Source: DASRHY01 sp046765875 | GTDB taxonomy: Bacteria; Actinomycetota; Actinomycetes; Propionibacteriales; Kribbellaceae | Direction: 5' to 3' | DNA: 12,943 nt | Assembly: GCA_046765875.1 (NCBI GenBank) | Contig: JBKPSJ010000143.1 | Location: 1 to 12,943 of the forward strand | In this document: piece by piece, positions 6,514-12,943 of the stretch | Layout of the letters: each line of letters starts with the position of its first letter | Position numbering within the stretch: the first letter of the stretch is position 1 | Notes under the pieces: model-generated | What the model was told of the DNA's origin: nothing | Seen by the model: the letters and a program-made list of their open reading frames with translations, nothing else | The model's database searches: none | Made by a program: the position numbers and the translations under genes

Positions 6514-7398
6514 ATGCCCGCATACCCGGAGCCGGCGCTTGCCCGGCAGATGGTGGTCCGCCGTCAGTTGCACGGGGCAACGATCCTGACCTTGCACCGG
6601 CCGGCTCCGGCACCGCCCACGGCCCGGCCGGTCCCCTTCGGCACCGCGCTTATCGGCGCTTTGCGCGATGAAGGTCTGCTCGGGCACGTGCTGTGGAGCA
6701 CCGAGTGCTCCGTCGCCGACGTCGATCCAGCCGCCTTCCGTACGCTGGCCGACGCCGGCCTCTTCCTGGTGTACCTCGATCTCGGCGGTGACAAGCGCCG
6801 GGCGTGTACGGCGGTCCAGGTGCTGCGCCACCTCGGCATCCTCGTCGAGTACGACTTCGACCTGGCCGGACCGGTGCAACGCTTCGACACGATCCACGAG
6901 AACCTTCGCTATCTGGCGGCGGTCGTGTGCGACGGCTCCGTACCGCTGATGTTCCGCTGGTCCGTGCCGGAACCCGCGGCCTGGTCGCCGTGGCTGGCCT
7001 CATACCGGGAACGGCTGGCGACGGTGATCGGACCCTGGCTGGGCGACAGCGGGCTGTCGGCCCGGTTCGGCGAGGCGTGGGCGGACGTGGTCGTCGCCGA
7101 ACGGATGCTGCGCGGGCTGACCGGACTCGCCGCACACCGGATAGCGCTCCAGCGGCTGACGATGCGCAGCAACACCGAACTCGTCCGACTGGTGTCGCGC
7201 AGCGCCGACGAATTCGAGCGGTGCGGCGACACCGCGCTGCTCGACGCGGCCAACATCAGCGGCCGGTGCGCGGGTATCGGCCGGGCGCTGGACCAGTTGC
7301 GGATGTCGTTCCTCGATGCGAATGCGGACGCGCTGATCCGGTCCGGCGATCGCTACGATCCGCGGCATGACCGAAGGCACCTCGCACCCGCCAGTTGA
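6514..7398 (+). CDS. Radical-SAM-like protein lacking the iron-sulfur cysteine motif
   Basis: The product is 294 aa, with start fixed by a strong GGAGGGGG site. Residues 43-150 (GALRDEGLLGHVLW, DVDPAAFRTLADAGLFLVYLDL, AVQVLRHLGILVEYDFDL, then FDTIHENLRYLAAVVCDGS) closely follow the pattern of the later strands and helices of radical SAM barrels in actinobacterial B12-binding radical SAM proteins, as I recall them. The C-terminal helices (about 185-235, AERMLRGL and LTMRSNTELVRLV) also fit the tail of that family. But there is no CxxxCxxC anywhere: the five cysteines (65, 98, 139, 237, 252) are scattered, and the first barrel strands are missing. It should not bind a 4Fe-4S/SAM centre. It may be a non-catalytic partner of a radical SAM enzyme encoded elsewhere, or a decayed copy. 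The 3' end overlaps the dehydrogenase gene by 32 bp. Confidence 0.6.
   Translation: MPAYPEPALARQMVVRRQLHGATILTLHRPAPAPPTARPVPFGTALIGALRDEGLLGHVLWSTECSVADVDPAAFRTLADAGLFLVYLDLGGDKRRACTAVQVLRHLGILVEYDFDLAGPVQRFDTIHENLRYLAAVVCDGSVPLMFRWSVPEPAAWSPWLASYRERLATVIGPWLGDSGLSARFGEAWADVVVAERMLRGLTGLAAHRIALQRLTMRSNTELVRLVSRSADEFERCGDTALLDAANISGRCAGIGRALDQLRMSFLDANADALIRSGDRYDPRHDRRHLAPAS
7354..7359 (+). promoter_or_regulatory. Possible -10 box giving a leaderless dehydrogenase mRNA
   Basis: TACGAT ends 7 nt before ATG 7367, the position expected for a leaderless transcript, and no Shine-Dalgarno precedes that ATG. The box lies within the end of the upstream gene and has no clear -35, so co-transcription with that gene is the alternative. 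Confidence 0.35.
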
Positions 7399-8140
7399 GA
7401 GCTCACCGGTCGCGGTGGTGACCGGTGGCGGCTCTGGGCTAGGCCGTCAGTTCGCCCTCGCACTGTCCGAGGCCAGCTTTACGGTGGTGGCCGCCGGTCG
7501 TACGGAGTCCAAGCTGCACCAGACCGCCGCGCTGGCGTCGGGCCGGGTTCTGGTACGCCGCTGCGACGTACGCGACGGCGACTCGGTACGCGACCTGTTC
7601 GGCTGGATCGAGCAGGACCTCGGCCGGGTCGACGTACTGGTGAACAACGCAGGCATGGGCGCTCCGCCGGCACCGGTGGAGGACGTCACCGAGCAGGACT
7701 GGCGCACCATCGTCGATACCAACCTCACCGGCGCGTTCCTGTGTGCCCAGGCGGCATACGCGCTGATGAAACGGCAACGCCCGCAGGGCGGCCGGATCAT
7801 CAACAACGGCTCGATCTCCGCGTACGTCCCGCGCCCATACGCCGTCGGCTACACCGCGACCAAGCATGCGATCACCGGCCTGACCAGAGCCCTGTCGCTT
7901 GAGGGCCGGGCGCACAACATCGCGTGTGGTCAGCTGGACATCGGCAACGCGGCGACGGACATGACCAGCCGGATGGCCGACGGCGTACCGCAGGCGAACG
8001 GGACGGTCGCGCCGGAGCCGACCATCGACGCGCGGATCGTCGCGGACGCGGTCGTCCAGCTCGCCCGGTTGCCGCTCGACGTGAACGTGCCGTTCATGAC
8101 CGTGATGGCGAACGGCATGCCCTACATGGGCCGCGGCTAG
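7367..8140 (+). CDS. Short-chain dehydrogenase/reductase (classical SDR)
   Basis: The product is 257 aa, the usual length for a classical SDR. It shows the cofactor motif TGGGSGLG (19-26), a dinucleotide-binding Rossmann fold with Arg45 after beta-2 (AAGRTESK) and Asp67 (CDV), NNAG (93-96), catalytic Asn119, Ser149, Tyr162 and Lys166 (YTATK), all intact. The Arg after beta-2 hints at NADP(H) use. Substrate is not predictable; the late loop (residues 188-215) has TDMTSRMADGVPQANG, usual for the substrate lid. The start overlaps the upstream gene by 32 bp, so the two may work together, although a possible -10 box directly before the ATG would allow separate expression. The stop TAG lies in the left CTAG of an inverted-repeat element. 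The enzyme should act in the cytoplasm; no signal peptide or membrane segment is seen. Confidence 0.93.
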   Translation: MTEGTSHPPVESSPVAVVTGGGSGLGRQFALALSEASFTVVAAGRTESKLHQTAALASGRVLVRRCDVRDGDSVRDLFGWIEQDLGRVDVLVNNAGMGAPPAPVEDVTEQDWRTIVDTNLTGAFLCAQAAYALMKRQRPQGGRIINNGSISAYVPRPYAVGYTATKHAITGLTRALSLEGRAHNIACGQLDIGNAATDMTSRMADGVPQANGTVAPEPTIDARIVADAVVQLARLPLDVNVPFMTVMANGMPYMGRG

Positions 8141-8219
8141 GGCGTGTCTGACGGACCCTCCAACGCAGCGATGTGCCCGCCGAGTGCCGCGCAGCGCGCC
8201 AGGATCCGTCAGACACGCC

Positions 8220-8223
<4 letters not shown>
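8137..8223. repeat. MITE-like element with 19-bp perfect inverted ends
   Basis: CTAGGGCGTGTCTGACGGA (8137-8155) is repeated in perfect inverted orientation at 8205-8223; with one mismatch the match runs about four bases further in. The outermost CTAG on each side could be a 4-bp target duplication, leaving an element of 79 bp (8141-8219) with 15-bp ends and no coding capacity. IS5-family transposases are known to duplicate YTAR targets, which CTAG fits. The dehydrogenase stop TAG (8138-8140) and the aceB stop (8220-8222) both lie in these CTAGs. As RNA it would form a long stem in either direction and may act as a bidirectional terminator between the convergent genes. Confidence 0.7.
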
Positions 8224-9809
<1,586 letters not shown>

Positions 9810-9815
9810 CCAGCG

Positions 9816-9846
9816 AGACTAACTCGGGACGCCGGGTGTCCTTCAA
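9816..9846 (-). promoter_or_regulatory. Putative leaderless promoter of aceB
   Basis: On the minus strand TTGAAG (9841-9846) and TAGTCT (9816-9821) are 19 nt apart, and the aceB GTG begins 6 nt after the -10. The spacing is slightly long for a housekeeping promoter. The -35 overlaps the stop codon of the small frame upstream. Confidence 0.45.
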
Positions 9847-9998
9847 GCGGCGACCAGTCGCCCGCTCACCCGGGTCAGTCGATGTCCCGCCGCCAGCATC
9901 CGTTCCAGCTCGGCCAACCGGGCACACGCCGCGTCCAGAGCGTCACGCTGGGACGGGCAGTCGTCGGCGTACCAGAAGGGGTCGTCGGGCTGGGCCGG
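9843..9998 (-). other. Coding-like 51-codon frame after the hydrolase stop, without start codon
   Basis: Directly after, and in the same frame as, the TGA of the hydrolase gene, 51 sense codons with mostly G/C third positions run to a TGA at 9843. The peptide includes DDPFWYADDCPSQRDALDAA, then a helical ARLAELERMLAAG and LTRVSGRLVAA, which looks like a genuine small helical protein. There is no ATG or GTG before the middle of the frame and no ribosome site; the first usable codons are an internal TTG and ATG that would give under 25 residues. Possible readings are a decayed gene that lost its start, a start in another frame followed by a frameshift, UGA readthrough of the hydrolase, or a non-standard start. 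None can be chosen from sequence alone. Confidence 0.35.
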
Positions 9999-11564
9999 TC
10001 AGCACTTGAGGCCGTCGGCCGGTGGGGTTCCGTCCAGGTAGTAGGTCTCGACGGCCTGGTCGACGCATGAGTTGCCCTCGAAGTACCCGGTGTGACCGTC
10101 GCCGTCGCGGGTCACCAGGACGCCGCTGTCGAGCTGGTTCGCCAGCGAGACCGCCCACTCGTACGGCGTCGCGGGGTCTCGGGTGGTGCCGACCACGACG
10201 ATCGGCTTGGCACCGGGGGCCCTGATGGCGTGCTGGGTGTTCACCGGCTTGACCGGCCAGTGCGCGCACGGCAGCGAGCCCCACAGCAGGTAGCTGCCGA
10301 ACCGTGGCGACGCCTCCCTGAACGCCGGCTCCTCGGCCTTTGCCTGGGCAACCGAGGTGATGTCCGGGTGGTCGATGCAGTTCACCGCATAGATGACCTC
10401 GCCGGAGTTGTCGGCGTACCCGCCGGGCCCACGGCTGGTGTAGTCGTCGGCGAGCCCGAGCAACCGGGTGCCGTCACCGTTCAGCCCGTCCTCGATCGCC
10501 TTCTCCAGCCGCGGCCAGAGGGTCTTCACGTACAGCGGGTAGATCACGCCGAGCACAGCGAGCCCCTGGGTGACCTGTCGCTGGCCGTCGCCACTCAGCG
10601 GGTGGGCGTCGCTGTCGGCCAGCACCTTGTCGACCTTGGCCAGCACCTCGGGCTTGGTGCTCCCGAGCGCGCACGAGCGACGTGCGCAGTCGTCGGCGAA
10701 CGCAGCCAGGGCGACGTCGAAACCCTTCGCCTGCGCCATGTTGATCTGCTCGGTCGGCTTGGACGGGTCCACCGCGCCGTCCAGCACCATCCGGCCCACA
10801 TTCTTCGGGAAGAGTTCGGCGTACGTCGCGCCGAGGTAGGTCCCGTACGACTTACCCAGGTAGTACAACTGCGGGTCGCCGACGATGCCGCGCATCACGT
10901 CGATGTCACGAGCCGCGTCCTTGGTGGACACGTGCGGCAGCAACTCGCCGGACCGGGCCTGGCAGCCGTTCGCGAACTGCTTGGCCACCTTGTCCAACGC
11001 GGCGATCTCGGCCTCGTCGTCCGGGCTACCGTCGGCCGCGACCAGGGCGTCCATCTGCGCGGTGTCCACACACTTGACCGGAGTGGATTCGCCGACGCCC
11101 CGCGGGTCCCAGCCGATCACATCGAACCGGCGCAGCAGCGGCGCGCCGAGCACCAGGTTGGCCGCCCCCACGTAGTCCAGGCCGGACCCGCCGGGGCCGC
11201 CGGGGTTGATGAACAGGGTGCCGATCTTGTTCGCCCGGTCCCGGGCCTGCTGCCGGCGAAGACGCAACTCGATCGTCTTGCCGTTCGGCTTGTCGTAGTC
11301 CAGCGGCACCGTGATCGTGGCGCACTCCTGCGGGCGGCACGGCTGCCAGGTCGGCCGCTGGTTGTAGAACCTCTGCAGCCCGGCCGGCACCGGCCCCGGC
11401 GGGGTGCTGGGCCCGGTCGGGGCAGGCACCGGAACGGTGGTCGGCAGACCACCGGCCGTACCGTTCGACGCGTCCTGGGCACGGCTGGCCACGCCGCAGC
11501 CAGCCGCGGTCAAGCTGACAGCCAGCAGGACGGAAACCGCCGCCCCGGTGCTGCGTTTCCTCAC
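9999..11564 (-). CDS. TAP-like alpha/beta-hydrolase lipoprotein (tripeptidyl aminopeptidase family)
   Basis: The product is 521 aa. The signal peptide ends in a lipobox LTAAGC with Cys23, so the protein should be lipid-anchored outside the membrane; a Pro/Thr-rich linker (about 37-60) follows. Catalytic parts of the alpha/beta-hydrolase fold: oxyanion region NPGGPGGSG (120-128), WDPRGVGES (152-160), nucleophile Ser239 in GKSYG, Asp463 in TTRDPATPYEWA and His491 in DGDGHTGYF. Multiple cysteines in the mature part (76/81, 293/298, 396/433, 500/521 and others) suit an exported disulfide-bonded protein. The family includes the Streptomyces SlpD/SlpE-type mycelium-associated proteinases that release N-terminal tripeptides. 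GTG start with GGGAGAG 8 nt upstream, and overlapping the previous stop (GTGA), so coupled to the RicT-like gene. Exact substrate unknown. Confidence 0.92.
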   Translation of the reverse strand: MRKRSTGAAVSVLLAVSLTAAGCGVASRAQDASNGTAGGLPTTVPVPAPTGPSTPPGPVPAGLQRFYNQRPTWQPCRPQECATITVPLDYDKPNGKTIELRLRRQQARDRANKIGTLFINPGGPGGSGLDYVGAANLVLGAPLLRRFDVIGWDPRGVGESTPVKCVDTAQMDALVAADGSPDDEAEIAALDKVAKQFANGCQARSGELLPHVSTKDAARDIDVMRGIVGDPQLYYLGKSYGTYLGATYAELFPKNVGRMVLDGAVDPSKPTEQINMAQAKGFDVALAAFADDCARRSCALGSTKPEVLAKVDKVLADSDAHPLSGDGQRQVTQGLAVLGVIYPLYVKTLWPRLEKAIEDGLNGDGTRLLGLADDYTSRGPGGYADNSGEVIYAVNCIDHPDITSVAQAKAEEPAFREASPRFGSYLLWGSLPCAHWPVKPVNTQHAIRAPGAKPIVVVGTTRDPATPYEWAVSLANQLDSGVLVTRDGDGHTGYFEGNSCVDQAVETYYLDGTPPADGLKC

Positions 11565-12484
11565 TCGATCGGCTCTCCCGGATCGTCGTCGAGAAGACTG
11601 CTCTCGGCAGCCATGTCCTCGTCACCGGCGCGGGTACGGCGGCGCCGGCGCGGACGGTGCGTCTCCTCGTACTGCTGGCGCGGTGAGCACACGTCGGCCC
11701 GGCTGCAGGCGCAGCGGCGGCCGGACGCGGCGAGCCGGACGACGACGGTGTCGCTCGGCACGTTGTGGCCGACGACCGTGCCCTCGCCGAGCGGAGTCTC
11801 CACCGCCGTGCCGTGAACCGGCGCCTTGGCGTTGAACTCCTGGTACAGCGGGTGCTCGTACTTCAGGCAGCACATCAGCCGGCCGCAGGCGCCGGAGATC
11901 TTCAGCGGGTTGAGCGGCAGATCCTGCTCCTTGGCCATCCGGACGCTGACCGGCTCGAAGTCCTTGAGGAACGTCGCGCAGCACAGGTCCCGCCCGCACG
12001 GACCGATCCCGCCCTGCAGCCGGGCCTCGTCGCGGGCGCCGACCTGGCGCAACTCGATCCGGGCACGGAGCCCGCGGGCCAGGTCGCGGACCAGTTCGCG
12101 GAAGTCCACCCGGTGCGGCGCGGAGAAGTAGATGATGACCAGCTGGTCGACGTCCGGGCGGCGGTCGACGAAGTCGATGCCGACCACCTTCATCGGCAGG
12201 CCGTGCTGGCGGATCAGTCGTTTGGCGGTCACCCGGGCGTCGGCGCGGCGCTGCCGGTTCGTCTCGTCGCGCTCCAGATCCGCCTCGGTGGCGATCCCCT
12301 CACACAGCGGAAGCCCGCCGACCTCCTCCGTCACGAACTGCGGCGCCCACACGCACTCGGCCACCTCCGGCCCGTCGTCGGTCGGTACCAGCACCTTGTC
12401 GCCGACCCGGGGCGTGTGGGGGCCGGGATCGAGGTAGTAGAGCCGTCCGTACCGCTCGAACGACACCGCCATGACCATGCTCAC
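11561..12484 (-). CDS. ricT: RicT/YaaT-like PSP1-domain protein
   Basis: The product is 307 aa from the GTG at 12484. That start is chosen because TAGGGT (12492-12497) is a likely -10 box 7 nt upstream; GTG 12493 would fall inside the box, and ATG 12478 and ATG 12472 are alternatives. The N-terminal FERYGRLYYLDPG...VGDKVLVPTDDGPEVAECVW and the PSP1 C-terminal domain are followed by the cysteine pattern GPCGRDLCC (Cys163, 168, 169) and GACGRLMCC (Cys200, 205, 206), as in RicT of Bacillus, where these proteins take part in a Ric complex with iron-sulfur clusters affecting RNA processing. Another cluster (CACSRADVC, about 258-266) and a basic then acidic tail are extra. In actinobacteria the precise role is not established. 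The stop overlaps the hydrolase start. Confidence 0.88.
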   Translation of the reverse strand: MSMVMAVSFERYGRLYYLDPGPHTPRVGDKVLVPTDDGPEVAECVWAPQFVTEEVGGLPLCEGIATEADLERDETNRQRRADARVTAKRLIRQHGLPMKVVGIDFVDRRPDVDQLVIIYFSAPHRVDFRELVRDLARGLRARIELRQVGARDEARLQGGIGPCGRDLCCATFLKDFEPVSVRMAKEQDLPLNPLKISGACGRLMCCLKYEHPLYQEFNAKAPVHGTAVETPLGEGTVVGHNVPSDTVVVRLAASGRRCACSRADVCSPRQQYEETHRPRRRRRTRAGDEDMAAESSLLDDDPGEPIE

Positions 12485-12491
12485 GGGGACC

Positions 12492-12497
12492 ACCCTA
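12492..12497 (-). promoter_or_regulatory. Putative -10 box of the ricT-hydrolase operon
   Basis: TAGGGT on the minus strand ends 7 nt before GTG 12484, suggesting a leaderless transcript for the two-gene operon. No clear -35 is seen in the 27-nt gap before the upstream stop codon, so transcription from further upstream is also possible. Confidence 0.4.
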
Positions 12498-12524
12498 CGT
12501 TGTGCGCTGTCAGGCCTCCGCTGG

Positions 12525-12943
12525 TCAGCGCTTGCTGTCCTTCACCGTACGGTCCAGTTCCTCGCCATCGGGGCCGTACGCGAGGCACATCACGTCGCGC
12601 TCGCCGTCCTCCCACATGTCCCGGCTGGGGTAGACGAAATCGGTCTCCAACTCGCTGGCATGGACGTCCACGCCGACGTAGTCCGTGAACTCCCGGTCGC
12701 AGGACGCCTCCGCCTCGTCGCGGACCGCCCGGTCGCCCGGGTACGCCCGCGGGGTCAGCACCAGCGTCGCGAACACCTCGCCGTCATGCGCGGTGTCGCA
12801 CGGCTGCGCTATCACCTCGAAGTCGGTCTCGGTCTCGTCGAAGCACTCGCCCCGGCCCAGTTCGCCGATGTCGACGACCGGCTGGTCGCTGGTCTGCGGC
12901 GGGTCGGCGGTCTGCGAGGGCATATCCGGCCCGGCGACAGGGG
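12525..12943 (-). CDS. Septum-formation-domain protein, 5' end cut by window edge
   Basis: The visible frame is open to the right edge (reading PVAGPD before the ATG at 12923), so the start probably lies outside. The visible C-terminal part is about 139 residues: a Pro/Thr/Gln-rich linker, then GECFDE, VIAQPCDTAHDGEVFATLVL, SCDREFTDYVG, YPSRDMWEDGERDVMCLAY, which matches the septum-formation-related domain (Pfam Septum_form type) with four cysteines (in GEC, QPC, ASC, VMC) likely forming two disulfides. Proteins of this kind in actinobacteria usually have an N-terminal membrane segment or lipobox with the domain outside the cell; here that part would be off the window, and the linker supports this. 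If ATG 12923 were used the product would be 132 aa and lack any export signal. A role in division is by family name only. Confidence 0.75.
   Translation of the reverse strand, partial: PVAGPDMPSQTADPPQTSDQPVVDIGELGRGECFDETETDFEVIAQPCDTAHDGEVFATLVLTPRAYPGDRAVRDEAEASCDREFTDYVGVDVHASELETDFVYPSRDMWEDGERDVMCLAYGPDGEELDRTVKDSKR

Noticed and set aside
6307..6897. Minus-strand frame running from the radical-SAM-like gene into the intergenic region
   Set aside because: Most of it is antisense to the well-started gene at 6514, and no conserved pattern is seen in its translation.
10092..11816. Long open frame on the plus strand opposite the hydrolase and ricT
   Set aside because: It is antisense to two well-recognised genes with catalytic motifs; long antisense frames are normal in high-GC DNA, and its translation is low-complexity Val/Arg/Gly without any family pattern.

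Overview
The window is high-GC DNA with strong G/C third positions and actinobacterial families throughout: a secreted SPOR/phosphodiester glycosidase, a TAP-like lipoprotein hydrolase, a RicT/PSP1 protein and a septum-formation-domain protein. Several starts have a TANNNT box about 6-8 nt upstream and no Shine-Dalgarno, as is common in actinobacteria. The gene set fits a Propionibacteriales-type actinomycete (Kribbella- or Nocardioides-like), but this is inference; no marker gene here fixes the genus.

Left part (1 to about 4050) looks like the integrase end of an integrated element lying against a tRNA gene. It holds a left-truncated gene for a predicted PD-(D/E)XK nuclease-like protein with less GC-biased codons than the rest, a G-rich intergenic tract, and a compact operon: an HTH protein, a tyrosine recombinase with a cysteine-rich insertion, and a small cysteine-rich protein. 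The three operon genes are joined by two ATGA overlaps. The operon ends about 100 bp from the 3' end of a tRNA-Thr(CGU) gene on the other strand, the classic target of such integrases. The far attachment site is not in the window.

Middle part (4125-8222) is chromosomal. It has a small Pro/Trp-rich protein and a secreted SPOR plus phosphodiester glycosidase (NAGPA-type) protein on the minus strand. A divergent plus-strand pair follows: a protein resembling the second half of a radical SAM barrel without the iron-sulfur cysteines, and an overlapping short-chain dehydrogenase.

Right part (8220-12943) is all minus strand: malate synthase (aceB, glyoxylate shunt), a TAP-family lipoprotein hydrolase translationally coupled to the upstream RicT-like gene, and a septum-formation-domain gene cut by the right edge. 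Between the dehydrogenase and aceB lies a short element with perfect 19-bp inverted ends. Its outer CTAG tetranucleotides supply the stop codons of both convergent genes, which suggests a MITE inserted into a shared CTAG. Another oddity is a 51-codon coding-like frame directly after, and in frame with, the stop of the hydrolase, with no start codon of its own.
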